Positions 27,032 through 36,779 of a stretch of DNA of 64,000 nucleotides are shown here, one piece after another (position 1 is the first letter of the stretch; the number at the start of each line of letters is the position of its first letter). Under the pieces are notes generated by a model. That model made no database searches. It worked only from the letters and a program-made list of their open reading frames with translations, and was not told the DNA's origin. The translations under genes were made by a program, and so were the position numbers. The DNA lies in NCBI GenBank assembly GCA_963847735.1, contig CAWKAV010000016.1:434001-498000 (forward strand), written 5' to 3'. This DNA comes from CAWKAV01 sp963847735. Lineage in GTDB: Bacteria > Desulfobacterota > Desulfuromonadia > Desulfuromonadales > BM103.

Positions 27032-28121
27032 GTGAAAAAAACCCCGTTGAACCAGATCCACCGTGAGTTAGGGGCCCGGATGGTCGATTTTGGCGGTTGG
27101 GATATGCCGGTCCAGTATTCGGGCGTTATCGAAGAACATCTGGCTGTACGTCAAAATGCAGGCATCTTCGATGTCTCCCACATGGGCGAAATTGAAGTGA
27201 CCGGGACCGATGCGTTGGCGTTTATTCAGTATCTGACCATTAACGATGCCTCGAAACTGGTCGATGGCCAGATCCAGTACTCAGCGATGTGTTACCCGGA
27301 GGGTGGCGTTGTCGATGACGTGACGCTCTATCGGTTTAATGACAGGCAATTTCTTTTCTGTGTCAATGCCTCCAATACGGATAAAGATTTTGCCTGGATG
27401 CAGCAGGTTCTGACCAAATCAGGAATGACGGACGTTATCTTGACCAACCGCAGCCAGGAATTCGCCCAGATCGCCCTGCAGGGGCCACGATCCATCGAGA
27501 TCCTCGCAGCTCTTACAGACATTGCGTTCGCTGACACTGTGTATTACCATTTCTGTGAAGGGGTCGTTGCTGGAGTACAGATGATCATTTCACGCACCGG
27601 TTACACTGGTGAAGATGGTTTTGAACTTTACCTGCCTGCGTCATCAGCCGCCGATGTCTGGCAGAAGTTAATGGCAGTCGGGAGCCCATGTGGCCTGTTG
27701 CCGATCGGTCTGGGCGCGCGCGATACCCTGCGCCTTGAAAAGGGTTACGCTCTGTACGGGCATGAACTCTCGAGCCAGATATCACCTCTGGAGGCAGGAC
27801 TGGCCTGGATCACCAAGCTTGACAAGAATGATTTTGTCGGTAAAGCTGCCCTGGTCAAACAAAAGGCCGACGGTATTCCGCGTCAGACGTGTCGGCCTCG
27901 TCATGCAGGAGCGGGGTATCCCTCGTGAGGGATACCCGGTCTTTGTTGGCGACCGTGAGGCAGGTTTTGTTACCAGCGGCACCATGTCACCGACCCTTAA
28001 GGTTGGTATTGCCCTGGCGCTGGTAACTCCTGATGTGGCTGGAGTCGATAGCGAGTTGGAAATTGCTATTCGAAACCGTCGCATGCTTGCAAGGACGATT
28101 CGTCCACCATTTGTACAATAA
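27032..28121 (+). CDS. gcvT: Glycine cleavage T-protein (aminomethyltransferase), frameshifted
   Basis: The start is GTG 27032 (MKKTPLNQIHRELGARMVDFGGWDMP) with AAGGAG upstream. The N-terminal domain is intact through ISRTGYTGEDGFELYLP and IGLGARDTLRLEKGYALYGHE. At about 27880 the frame changes, and the C-terminal barrel continues as VGLVMQERGIPREGYPVFVGD, GFVTSGTMSPTLKVGIALALV, ending at 28121 (about 360 aa). The T-protein moves the methylene group of the H-protein-bound intermediate to tetrahydrofolate and releases ammonia. A single-base error is likely, because the four neighbouring gcv genes are intact. Confidence 0.9.
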
Positions 28122-28191
28122 ACAGTTTCATCAAAATAACTGCCAAGTGACCCCCGTTGGTTCAGGGGGAAACAGCCAGAAGGAGGTTGCC

Positions 28192-28578
28192 ATGGAATTT
28201 CCGGAAGAACTCAGGTACACAGAAGAACATGAATGGGTCATGGTTGAGGAAGAACTGGCCGTGGTCGGGATCAGCGATTTTGCGCAGGACGCACTCGGCG
28301 ACGTGGTTTTCGTCGAACTGCCCGAGGTCGGTACGGTTCTTGAGGCGGGCAAAGCCTTTGGCGTCGTGGAATCGGTAAAGGCTGTCTCTGACATCTATGC
28401 GCCGGTCTCCGGTACGGTTGAAGAGATCAATGACGATCTCGTCGAGACTCCGGAGCTGATCAACACGTCTCCTTACGAAGATGGTTGGATGATTAAAATT
28501 CGTATGGATGATGTCAGAGACGCTGATAATCTGATGGATGCCGAAGCATATCAGGCCTTGATTGCCGAGGAGAGCTGA
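28192..28578 (+). CDS. gcvH: Glycine cleavage H-protein
   Basis: A 128-aa protein from ATG 28192 (AAGGAGG upstream). The lipoyl domain has HEWVMVEEELAVVGISDFAQDALGD and the lipoylation site GVVESVKAVSD, with the modified Lys near residue 64. It carries the aminomethyl intermediate between P-, T- and L-proteins. It is complete and is followed 5 bp later by gcvPA. Confidence 0.95.
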   Translation: MEFPEELRYTEEHEWVMVEEELAVVGISDFAQDALGDVVFVELPEVGTVLEAGKAFGVVESVKAVSDIYAPVSGTVEEINDDLVETPELINTSPYEDGWMIKIRMDDVRDADNLMDAEAYQALIAEES

Positions 28579-28583
28579 GGACC

Positions 28584-29933
28584 ATGCGTTATATCCCGCA
28601 CACTGCCACGGATGTCACCGAGATGCTCGAACGGATTGGTGTCGATAGTCTGGAAGCCCTCTTTGTCGAGGTGCCGAAAGCCGTGCGACTCAAACGTCCA
28701 CTCCATCTGTCAGAAGAGGTCAGTGAAACCGAACTGCTCCAGGAACTGAAAGCCCTGGCAGTCAAGAACGCGACTTTTGAAACGCACAAGAGTTTTCTCG
28801 GAGGTGGTGCTTACCACCACTTTAGTCCTGCGGTCATTGATCTGCTGATCTCGCGGAGTGAGTTCTATACGGCTTACACCCCTTACCAGCCTGAGATCAG
28901 TCAGGGGACTTTGCAGGCGGTTTTCGAGTTCCAGTCATTGATCTGCCAGTTGACCGGGATGGATGCTGCCAATGCCTCGATGTACGATGGTGCCTCAGCC
29001 TGTGCCGAAGCCGTCCTGATGGCGGTACGTTTGACCCGACGCAAGCGGGTTCTTCTGTCGCGAGCTCTTAATCCGCGTTACCGGGCGGTTGTTGCAACCT
29101 ACTGTCGTTATCTCAGCCTGGAACTGGTTGATGTCGCTGTTGCTGCTGATGGCCGCACTGATCTCGAAGACTTGCACACCAAGCTGAACGACTCGACAGC
29201 CGCCGTGGTGGCAGGTTACCCAAATTACTTCGGCGTGATCGAAGATGTTGCCGCTCTGGCTGATCGGGCGCACAAAGCAGGTGCCCGTCTTGTGACGGCG
29301 GTTGCCGAACCGGTCGCGCTCGGCCTGCTCAAGTCTCCCGGTGAGCTCGGTGCAGACATTGTTGCCGGTGATGGTCAGAGCTTTGGTCTGTCACTCGCTT
29401 TCGGTGGGCCCTACGTCGGCTTTTTCGCTGTACGTCAGAAAGATGTACGTGGCATGCCGGGGCGCCTGGTCGGTGAAACCACCGACCTTGAGGGTCAGCG
29501 AGGTTTTGTCCTGACCCTGGCCACGCGTGAACAGCATATCCGTCGTGAAAAGGCGACTTCGAATATCTGTTCCAACCAGGGACTGTGCGCCCTGATGGCG
29601 ACCATCTTCATGAGCTTGCTCGGTAAACAGGGATTGCGCGAGATGGCCGAACAGAATCTCGCCAAGGCGGCCTATGCCCGCCAGCAATTGTCTGATATCA
29701 AAGGTTTCAGCCTGGTGTTTGGTGGGCCGACATTCAACGAGTTCGTGGTGCGCTCCGAAGCGCCGGTTGCCGATGTACTCACCCGTCTCGAAAGGGTCGG
29801 TATCCTGGCCGGTATCCCGCTCGGCGAGGACTACCCGGAGCTGGCGGATTGTTTCCTGGTTTGTGTGACGGAGCAGAATCAGCGTGTAGAAATCGATGCG
29901 CTGGCGGCTGCCCTGCGGGAAGGTGCGGCATGA
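28584..29933 (+). CDS. gcvPA: Glycine dehydrogenase (decarboxylating) subunit 1
   Basis: A 449-aa protein beginning MRYIPHTATDVTEMLERIG. It contains SFLGGGAYHHFSPAVIDLL, FEFQSLICQLTGMDAANASMYDGASA and GGPYVGFFAVRQ, the N-terminal-half signatures of split P-protein. With subunit 2 it decarboxylates glycine and loads the aminomethyl group on H-protein. Its TGA overlaps the gcvPB ATG (ATGA). The split two-subunit form is common in anaerobes and archaea, in contrast to the single large P-protein of E. coli. Confidence 0.94.
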   Translation: MRYIPHTATDVTEMLERIGVDSLEALFVEVPKAVRLKRPLHLSEEVSETELLQELKALAVKNATFETHKSFLGGGAYHHFSPAVIDLLISRSEFYTAYTPYQPEISQGTLQAVFEFQSLICQLTGMDAANASMYDGASACAEAVLMAVRLTRRKRVLLSRALNPRYRAVVATYCRYLSLELVDVAVAADGRTDLEDLHTKLNDSTAAVVAGYPNYFGVIEDVAALADRAHKAGARLVTAVAEPVALGLLKSPGELGADIVAGDGQSFGLSLAFGGPYVGFFAVRQKDVRGMPGRLVGETTDLEGQRGFVLTLATREQHIRREKATSNICSNQGLCALMATIFMSLLGKQGLREMAEQNLAKAAYARQQLSDIKGFSLVFGGPTFNEFVVRSEAPVADVLTRLERVGILAGIPLGEDYPELADCFLVCVTEQNQRVEIDALAAALREGAA

Positions 29934-31390
29934 CGATCGTTGGTACGAGCGGACTTGTATTGAACGAAAAACTACTCTTTGAACATTCCGAACCGGGCCG
30001 CAAAGGCTACAGCCTGCCAAAACTCGACGTCCCGGCAGTGAAGCTGCCAGCAGCTCTTTGCCGACAGGAAATCAGTGGCTTCCCCGAGCTGTCCGAGGTT
30101 GATGTTGTCCGCCATTTTACCCGGCTGTCAACTTGGAACTACGGTGTCGATTCGGGTTTTTACCCCCTGGGCAGCTGTACCATGAAGTACAACCCCAAGG
30201 TCAATGAATTGGCGGCCCGTATCCCCGGCCTGGCCAATATCCATCCGGCCACCCCGTCGTATCTGGCCCAGGGGACACTCGAGCTGATGTATCGCCTGCA
30301 GGAAGCTCTGGCGGAAATCTCCGGTTTTGCCAGGGTTACCCTGCAACCTGCGGCAGGAGCGCAGGGTGAACTGGCTGGCATGCTGGTGATTCGTGCCTGG
30401 CACGAATCCCGTGGCAGCAAGCGCAGCAAGGTGCTGATTCCTGATACTGCGCACGGCACCAACCCGGCGACGGCGGCATTGACTGGTTACGACGTGGTGC
30501 CAATCGCTTCAGAGGGTGTACTGACCCTGGAAGAGGTTGCCGCGCACATGAACGATGATGTTGCTGCGCTGATGGTCACCAACCCCAATACCCTTGGTCT
30601 GTTCGAGACGAATATTGAGGCGATCTGCAAGCTGGTTCACGAACGTGGCGGGCTGGTTTATTGCGACGGGGCCAATCTTAATGCCTTGATGGGGATTGCC
30701 AGACCTGGCGATATGGGGATCGATGTGATGCACTTCAACCTGCACAAAACCTTCTCCACGCCTCATGGCGGCGGCGGACCAGGGGCTGGGCCGGTAGGCG
30801 TCACAGAACAATTGATTCCTTACCTGCCAGGACCGGGGGTTGAGCGCGATCGAGAGAGTTACCGCCTTGAATCAACCAACGCAGATTCGGTCGGTCGCAT
30901 GCTGGCTTTTCATGGCAACGTCGGTGTCCTGGTGCGCGCCTATGCCTATATCCGCAGCATGGGTGCCGCTGGTTTGAAGCACGCCAGCGAGATGGCAGTG
31001 CTTAACGCCAACTACGTGCGTGCAAGGCTGGAAGGAGTTTACGACTTGCCGTACAAGAGCCGCTCACTGCACGAAGTGGTCTTTTCTGACAAGGACCTCG
31101 AGGGCGACTGTCACACTCTGGATGTCGCCAAGCGCCTGATAGATTATGGCTATCACCCGCCGACGATTTATTTTCCGCTGGTGGTCAAAGGGGCGATTAT
31201 GATCGAACCAACCGAGACGGAGAGCCAGGAAGTTCTCGATGAGTTTTGTGATGCCATGATCGCCATCGCCGCAGAGGCTCGCGATAACCCGGATCTGCTG
31301 CATCAGGCTCCGGTCCGCTCCCGGGTCAGAAGGCTTGATGAGACCAGTGCAGCGCGCAAGCCCAGGCTTCGGTGGGAAGAGAACCCGTAG
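29930..31390 (+). CDS. gcvPB: Glycine dehydrogenase (decarboxylating) subunit 2
   Basis: A 486-aa protein from ATG 29930. It contains GVDSGFYPLGSCTMKYNPK, LIPDTAHGTNPATAAL, TNPNTLGLFE and the PLP site MHFNLHKTFSTPHGGGGPG with the Schiff-base Lys. It forms the PLP-containing half of the P-protein. No lpd (L-protein) gene is in the window, so dihydrolipoamide dehydrogenase must be encoded elsewhere. An inverted repeat 35 bp downstream closes the operon. Confidence 0.94.
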   Translation: MTIVGTSGLVLNEKLLFEHSEPGRKGYSLPKLDVPAVKLPAALCRQEISGFPELSEVDVVRHFTRLSTWNYGVDSGFYPLGSCTMKYNPKVNELAARIPGLANIHPATPSYLAQGTLELMYRLQEALAEISGFARVTLQPAAGAQGELAGMLVIRAWHESRGSKRSKVLIPDTAHGTNPATAALTGYDVVPIASEGVLTLEEVAAHMNDDVAALMVTNPNTLGLFETNIEAICKLVHERGGLVYCDGANLNALMGIARPGDMGIDVMHFNLHKTFSTPHGGGGPGAGPVGVTEQLIPYLPGPGVERDRESYRLESTNADSVGRMLAFHGNVGVLVRAYAYIRSMGAAGLKHASEMAVLNANYVRARLEGVYDLPYKSRSLHEVVFSDKDLEGDCHTLDVAKRLIDYGYHPPTIYFPLVVKGAIMIEPTETESQEVLDEFCDAMIAIAAEARDNPDLLHQAPVRSRVRRLDETSAARKPRLRWEENP

Positions 31391-31424
31391 CGAGGGACGC
31401 AGGGCGCATATCGAGAAAAACAAT

Positions 31425-31465
31425 AACAACGGGGACGATCTGTAAAGGTCGTCCCCGTTGTTGTT
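31425..31465. terminator. Bidirectional hairpin between gcvPB and tonB
   Basis: Perfect arms AACAACGGGGACGA / TCGTCCCCGTTGTT with a 10-nt loop, between two convergent genes. The T-run is short. Confidence 0.6.
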
Positions 31466-31513
31466 GCATTCCCTGGGCAATCACAGCCCTGTAGGTCAAG
31501 ATTGATCTTGCCA

Positions 31514-32431
31514 CTAAAAAATTTCTCCCGGTCGGCGGCGTGAATATTCGATTCTGCCACCGAGCCGATACTGAAAAAAAGCCATGATTTTCAGATCTTC
31601 ATTGGTATACGACCGTGGTAGTGGACCGTAGGTGGCCCCTTGACGAACGGCAGACATCGCTTCTTCATCAAGAGACTTGTAGCCGGAACTTTCCAGCAGC
31701 TCAACGTCCAGGATATTGCCCTGTCGATCGACAGTGATGCGCAGCAGGCAGGTTCCCTGTTGTTGTTGTCCGATCGCGTTTGCAGGGTAGTTCCAGACAT
31801 TGTAAATGTTGGCTCTGAAGCGGCGCATGAAGGAGCTGAGCAGGTCCTGCTGGGAGTCCATCCAGACAGTATCGCCCCTGTCGATATCTTTGCGATATTT
31901 GCTGCGCCAGTCACTTTCAATCTGTGCCAGAGTGCCAGGCGAAATCTGGGTGAGCGTCTTCAGGTCTGGAACATCAGGTGCCGGCTTCCTGTCGGGCTTG
32001 TCCTTCCATCCTTCCGGGGTGACTGGCAAGGGTAGCGTTGGTTCATCTTTTTTCGCGGCAGCGTCTGTGTGCGCAGTTGGCTGCGTCTGCGGCTTTGGCT
32101 GCGGCTTGCGTACCGGTTTGGGCGTCTGGACGGTCTGCGGGCGATCTTCGGTATCATTGCCCTCGGGAGCCATCTCTTTTTCGACCACCTGATCACGTTC
32201 TGCCAGGCGTTTGGCTGGTGTTTCGCGGGGTTTCTCAAGCTCCTTGCGGATGGGCAGGTCGAGTTCGCGTTCGCGTTGTTGTGGTGGACGGACTTCCACA
32301 TAGACCGGTTTCGGGGTTATATCTACCGGAAACAGCGTCTGCTTCGGAACCAGCAACAAAAGCAGGTGCAGCAGAAGCGACAGGATGATGAATCCGGCTA
32401 TGATGTAGTCTTGACGTTTCTCAGTAGTCAT
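31514..32431 (-). CDS. TonB-family energy transducer
   Basis: A 305-aa protein from ATG 32431 (GGGGT upstream). One N-terminal membrane helix (YIIAGFIILSLLLHLLLLLVP) is followed by a long Pro/Lys/Glu-rich periplasmic linker, and the C-terminal TonB-like domain has NYPANAIGQQQQGTCLLRITVDRQGNILDVELLESSGY. TonB-type proteins couple the ExbB/ExbD proton motor to outer-membrane receptors, but no exbB or exbD is nearby, so a different partner such as a TolA-like role is possible. Confidence 0.83.
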   Translation of the reverse strand: MTTEKRQDYIIAGFIILSLLLHLLLLLVPKQTLFPVDITPKPVYVEVRPPQQRERELDLPIRKELEKPRETPAKRLAERDQVVEKEMAPEGNDTEDRPQTVQTPKPVRKPQPKPQTQPTAHTDAAAKKDEPTLPLPVTPEGWKDKPDRKPAPDVPDLKTLTQISPGTLAQIESDWRSKYRKDIDRGDTVWMDSQQDLLSSFMRRFRANIYNVWNYPANAIGQQQQGTCLLRITVDRQGNILDVELLESSGYKSLDEEAMSAVRQGATYGPLPRSYTNEDLKIMAFFQYRLGGRIEYSRRRPGEIF

Positions 32432-32540
32432 GTGACCCCAAATCATTAACTTTTTATTTTAGTACAATTCAACCGTTCACTGCCAGTATGGAATGCGCTG
32501 TTACTGCCAATTTTTAAAGTGAACTATAAAGTTAAATATA

Positions 32541-32569
32541 TTGACGCTTTGGCGACCATCCGGTATATT
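32541..32569 (+). promoter_or_regulatory. Sigma70-type promoter of pta
   Basis: TTGACG (32541-32546) and TATATT (32564-32569) with a 17-bp spacer, 40 bp upstream of the pta ATG. Confidence 0.6.
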
Positions 32570-32609
32570 TTTGCTCTTAATAAAACCATGTTTGAGAGAG
32601 GAGACAAAA

Positions 32610-33611
32610 ATGCATCTTGTTGATCAGATCAAGGCAAAAGCACGCGCCAGCATCCAGACGGTGGTGCTTCCTGAAAGTTATGATGATCGTATGATTCAGG
32701 CGGCTGAGTTGATTACCAGGGATGGCTTGGCAAAAGTTGTCCTGCTCGGAAATGTCGCAACCCTTGAAGCCAAATCAGGTGAAATGGGAGTCTCCTTGGC
32801 CGGGGTGGAACTTGTCGATCCGAAAAATGCGGTGCAGCTTGATGGTTATGTTGCCGAGCTGGTCAAGCTTCGTGAAAAGAAAGGGCTCACAGCTGAACAG
32901 GCCCGTGAGATTCTAACTGGCGATGACAACCTTTTTTTCGGTGCCATGATGGTCAACAAAGGCGATGCCGGGGGCATGGTCGCTGGTGCATTTAACACCA
33001 CCGGAGATGTTTTGCGTGCCGCCTTTCAGGTTATTGGCACCGCCCCGGGAATGAAGACCGTATCGTCGGTGTTTCTGATGGTTACCAAGAATCCTGACTT
33101 CGGTGAAAACGGTGTGCTTTGTTTTGCGGACTGTGCGGTCAACCCGAACCCGAACGCGCAGGCTCTGGCCGAGATTGCCGTGTCGACGGCCAGAAGCTGC
33201 AAAAGTTTTCTCGGTGTCGATGCCCGGGTTGCGATGCTCTCTTTCTCAACCAAGGGCAGCGCCAATCATGAGGATTGCGATAAGGTTCTCGAAGCTCTCG
33301 AAATTGCCAGGAAACTGGACCCGAACCTGCAGATCGATGGTGAATTGCAGGCTGATGCTGCATTGATGCCCAAGGTCGGAGAAAAGAAAGCTCCTGGCTC
33401 TGCCGTCGCTGGCAGGGCCAACACCCTGATTTTCCCTGATCTCGATGCGGGCAATATTGGCTACAAACTGGTTGAACGCGTTGCCGGTGCAGAAGCGGTT
33501 GGTCCGATCGTGCAAGGGCTCGCCAAACCGGTGAACGATCTGTCGCGCGGTTGTTCTGTCGCCGATATTATTTCTGTCGCAGCGATTACTGCCGTGCAGG
33601 CACAGGGATAA
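32610..33611 (+). CDS. pta: Phosphate acetyltransferase (short form)
   Basis: A 333-aa protein from ATG 32610 with AGAGGAG upstream. Family signatures are VVLPESYDDRMIQAA, GDAGGMVAGAFNTTGDVLRAAFQ and AMLSFSTKGSANHEDCDKV. It interconverts acetyl-CoA and acetyl phosphate. The length is that of the catalytic domain only (about 330 aa), without the N-terminal regulatory domains of E. coli Pta. It pairs functionally with ackA, which is 3.2 kb away on the opposite strand. Confidence 0.92.
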   Translation: MHLVDQIKAKARASIQTVVLPESYDDRMIQAAELITRDGLAKVVLLGNVATLEAKSGEMGVSLAGVELVDPKNAVQLDGYVAELVKLREKKGLTAEQAREILTGDDNLFFGAMMVNKGDAGGMVAGAFNTTGDVLRAAFQVIGTAPGMKTVSSVFLMVTKNPDFGENGVLCFADCAVNPNPNAQALAEIAVSTARSCKSFLGVDARVAMLSFSTKGSANHEDCDKVLEALEIARKLDPNLQIDGELQADAALMPKVGEKKAPGSAVAGRANTLIFPDLDAGNIGYKLVERVAGAEAVGPIVQGLAKPVNDLSRGCSVADIISVAAITAVQAQG

Positions 33612-33735
33612 TTCACAGATTAATTTCAGAAAGCTCTTGTTTGTTAGTTAATTCGGGGTCGATGGCTTGCCATCGACCCCTGTGTTATGTCATTTTGTTG
33701 ACAAATCGATCTGAGTTTTCTTGCGGAGGGAATGA

Positions 33736-36027
33736 ATGCTAATTTATGAAACGGCAGGCTTTCTCGAGGTTGAATCGAGAGAAATTAAACAACTCTTTCG
33801 TTCGACAGGATCTATCTGCCTTGATGACACAGGAGATGATGCCTACGCGATTCAGGCTGCTCTCTGTGATTATCTGGACAATTCTGAACAGCGCTGTCGC
33901 GTTGCCTTTTATTCCAAAACATTGAAACGAGCCATGATCTTTGTTGTCAAAGGCTCTGAAAATCAATCCCCCGTTCAATATGGGCGGGAGATCCTCGCTC
34001 TTCTCGGTTTTGAACTTGAAGAAGTCAATCTAAGGCTTAGTCCGGCCATGCTGGAAGTTGTCCTGCGTGATGTTCCGGGGTTGCTTGCCCCTGCCGAGGG
34101 GAGCAAACAGCGGGCAGATAGAGAGCTGCTCCTTACCAAGGCTCGGGAAAACTTCGACAAGAACCCTGACAGCGTTGAGGGGAGAAGGGCTGCGCTCAAG
34201 CTGAATGCTGAAAAACAGCTTAATGAACGTTCCGAAGAGCTTCGTTTGCTTCTCGAGGAATTGTTAGTTTCTGGTGAAGCCGTCCGCAGCGACCTCGAAA
34301 CTCTCGAAAATCAGGTAAAAGATTTGACAGCACAAGTAGCCTCTGCCGAGGCTCTTGCTGAAGCCGAGCGTCACCAACGCGAGATGAGTGAGTCAATTAC
34401 GGCAGCCGCCGAGAAACGAATCCAGGAACTTGAGAAAGTTCTTGTTGATGTCGAAACGAAGTCATCCGATTCGTTAAAGCAGAAAAATAAAAATATTCAG
34501 CTTCAGACTCAAATAAAGAAAATCACTGGAGAATTGGCCTCTGTCGAAGGTGAGTTGGAAAAAGAGCGAGCAAGGCATGAGCAATTTATTGCCGAGATTC
34601 ATGCTGCTCATGAGCAGGCTTCTCTTCATGAGCATGAACTGGAAGATTTGCAGAAAGCCCTGGAAGAAAAACTGAAACAACTGGCAGAAGAACAGACCGA
34701 AAATGCCCGGTTGGATGAGAGTCTCAAGGCGTCTGGACTTCACATCAAAACCCTTGAAAATGAGCTGATTGTCGCTGAGAAAAAAGCCTCTCTCTGTGAT
34801 GAAGCAGTCAAGGCCTATGAAGACGTCCAGGCCCAACTTGCTGAAACCGAGCAAACTTTGCAGGACAAGATCCAGCTCATCGGTTCACTGGAAGAGAAGC
34901 TTTCTGCTGCTGTTGAGCTGAGTGAAAGCTTGCGCAAGAACCGGTTGGAGGCTGAACAATCTGTCGATGCCAAGGCTAATGAGCGGCTGATTATCCTGAC
35001 AGAGCAGAACAAACAGTTCGCTCGTGAACTTGAAACTCTCCGCGATACATATGATCAGGAATGTGCTATCCACAAACAGTTGGCAAGGGATGCTGCTGGA
35101 GATGTCAGGCGTATTCGCGAACTTGAAAGTGCTCTGGCCAGTGCGATCGATAATGTTTCTGTGCCGGCAGTGGGTGGACAGGATCCTTCAGAGTTGACTC
35201 TCGAGATAGCCAATCTCAAGAACGAACTGAAGGAACAGAGTCAGCGATTTCAGACGGAGCAGAGATCCAGAAAAGAGCTGGAGGATGAAGTTGGCGAAGC
35301 TCACAAGATTATAGATTCACTGGAAAAAATGATTGTAGAAAATGAAAATGCTACAAAGGAGAGGCTTGCTTACGATATGTCAGGGACCGGTGAGAATAAA
35401 GCTGTGCAAGAGCTTTTGACACAACTAAAAACTGTCGAGGGACAACTCGAACAAGAACGTATTGAACGAAAACGGCTTGCTGAGGCCGTTGTTGTTTCTG
35501 AAAAGACAATCGCTGAGCAGGAAAAGCGGTTGGTAAAGCATCAATCCGATCAAGTTGAGATGAAGATCAGAGAAGCTGCTTCAGCAAAGACAGTTGTTCA
35601 GGAGAAAGTGAAAGCATCAAAGCCTCTGCCGCACGAATTACGGCCTGCACCCAAAAAGGGAAGTTTGTTTCGTCCTGACTGGGACCTGGAAGGGTTGCCC
35701 TGTCGAACATCCGGCCAGATTCCCAGGGCGTGGGAGGCACTTTTTAACGTGCAGATATCTTTGGAAGGTTACCCGTCGCAATATTGTATGGCTTTTCTGG
35801 TTGTGTTGCAGTTGGATCAGGAGGAGAAGGTTTATATGCTTTATCGCCTCAAACAGGACAAGCATACGCTCGTCTGTGTGCCGACCAAAATACCTAAAAA
35901 TGATAACGCTTTGGAGAATGTCATTCAGGAAGGGTTAAGGTTTCTCAAATTGAGTGGTTTTGAGATGGAGTTGATGTCCGCCGAGAATATCGATGGTACG
36001 CTGACAACGTATTTTCTTGAAACTTGA
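33736..36027 (+). CDS. Large coiled-coil protein with distinct N- and C-terminal domains
   Basis: A 763-aa protein of unknown function, starting at ATG 33736 (GGAGG 6 bp upstream). Residues 1 to about 115 form a compact mixed alpha/beta region (YETAGFLEVESREIKQLFR; CRVAFYSKTLKRAMIFVVKG). From about 130 to 640 it is almost continuous coiled coil, rich in Glu, Lys, Gln and Leu. The last ~110 residues (from LFRPDWDLEGLPCRTSG) are again globular, with CMAFLVVLQLDQEEKVYMLYRLKQDK. There is no signal peptide or membrane helix. I do not recognise the family. It lies between pta and ackA, but nothing shows a metabolic role; a scaffold or SMC-like architecture is only a guess. Confidence 0.8.
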   Translation: MLIYETAGFLEVESREIKQLFRSTGSICLDDTGDDAYAIQAALCDYLDNSEQRCRVAFYSKTLKRAMIFVVKGSENQSPVQYGREILALLGFELEEVNLRLSPAMLEVVLRDVPGLLAPAEGSKQRADRELLLTKARENFDKNPDSVEGRRAALKLNAEKQLNERSEELRLLLEELLVSGEAVRSDLETLENQVKDLTAQVASAEALAEAERHQREMSESITAAAEKRIQELEKVLVDVETKSSDSLKQKNKNIQLQTQIKKITGELASVEGELEKERARHEQFIAEIHAAHEQASLHEHELEDLQKALEEKLKQLAEEQTENARLDESLKASGLHIKTLENELIVAEKKASLCDEAVKAYEDVQAQLAETEQTLQDKIQLIGSLEEKLSAAVELSESLRKNRLEAEQSVDAKANERLIILTEQNKQFARELETLRDTYDQECAIHKQLARDAAGDVRRIRELESALASAIDNVSVPAVGGQDPSELTLEIANLKNELKEQSQRFQTEQRSRKELEDEVGEAHKIIDSLEKMIVENENATKERLAYDMSGTGENKAVQELLTQLKTVEGQLEQERIERKRLAEAVVVSEKTIAEQEKRLVKHQSDQVEMKIREAASAKTVVQEKVKASKPLPHELRPAPKKGSLFRPDWDLEGLPCRTSGQIPRAWEALFNVQISLEGYPSQYCMAFLVVLQLDQEEKVYMLYRLKQDKHTLVCVPTKIPKNDNALENVIQEGLRFLKLSGFEMELMSAENIDGTLTTYFLET

Positions 36028-36076
36028 CACGACAGGGCTGAGATAGCCGTAGAACTGTCGCTGCTTCACGGGATAA

Positions 36077-36108
36077 CTGAAGGCCGGGAGAGATCCCCGG
36101 CCTTTCAG
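36077..36108 (+). terminator. Terminator of the coiled-coil gene
   Basis: CTGAAGGCCGGG / CCCCGGCCTTTCAG stem with an AGAGAT loop, 50 bp after the gene's stop. Confidence 0.65.
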
Positions 36109-36728
36109 ACTGTTGACAAACCTCACACTGAGATAATGTGGGGTCTTTTTGTCTGCCTACAGTTTGAGTGTTTCTGTGTTTTTTAGTAGTTTTGAGCAAC
36201 AGATCGATAATCTGTTGCTCTACGTCTTTAAGTTTAAAGCCAAAAGCAGAATCGGCGGGTCTCGGCCCGCCTGCCGACATACTTTTGCTCGGCAGCAAAA
36301 GTATGCAAAAGTGCCTTCTCCTGGCGGAGGGCATATTCCTTCGCATGGTTTCCGTGGTTTCTATGGGTCGCTGAATAGGGAATCCGGCCCTGTCCAGGGG
36401 GCCTCTCTTTAGTGCTTTCTTGCAGCAAAAAGAGTAACAACACCTAAACATTCAAAATGTTACTGCGGGAGAGGTCCAAAAGGGCCTCGCCAACTACGGG
36501 GGATCTGTAGACAGGTTATCGACAGTCATCTCTAAATTGATGTCGCATTGATATCGAGCCAGACATGCCTAGCGCAGCGCCAAGTTTTCTTTGTCGCCAC
36601 AAAGAAAATGACGTTGCTGTCGGGCAATCCAGACGGTTGTGCTTTTGGGATTAGAAGTTCTAAAAAAAGATCAACAGATTACCGATCTGTTAATCTCATC
36701 CTCAATCAAGGAAATATAATTAAACTTT

Positions 36729-36779
36729 GTCAGCAACAACAAAGGCCGGGGATCTCCCCCGGCCTTTGTTGTTGCTGAC
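36729..36779. terminator. Very long perfect inverted repeat downstream of ackA
   Basis: Arms of about 23 bp (GTCAGCAACAACAAAGGCCGGGG and complement) with a four-base loop, 53 bp beyond the ackA stop. A strong bidirectional terminator is likely. Confidence 0.7.

Noticed and set aside
35945..36451. 168-codon minus-strand open frame over the hairpin region
   Set aside because: It is made largely from inverted repeats and overlaps the coiled-coil gene end; no ribosome-binding site or family.
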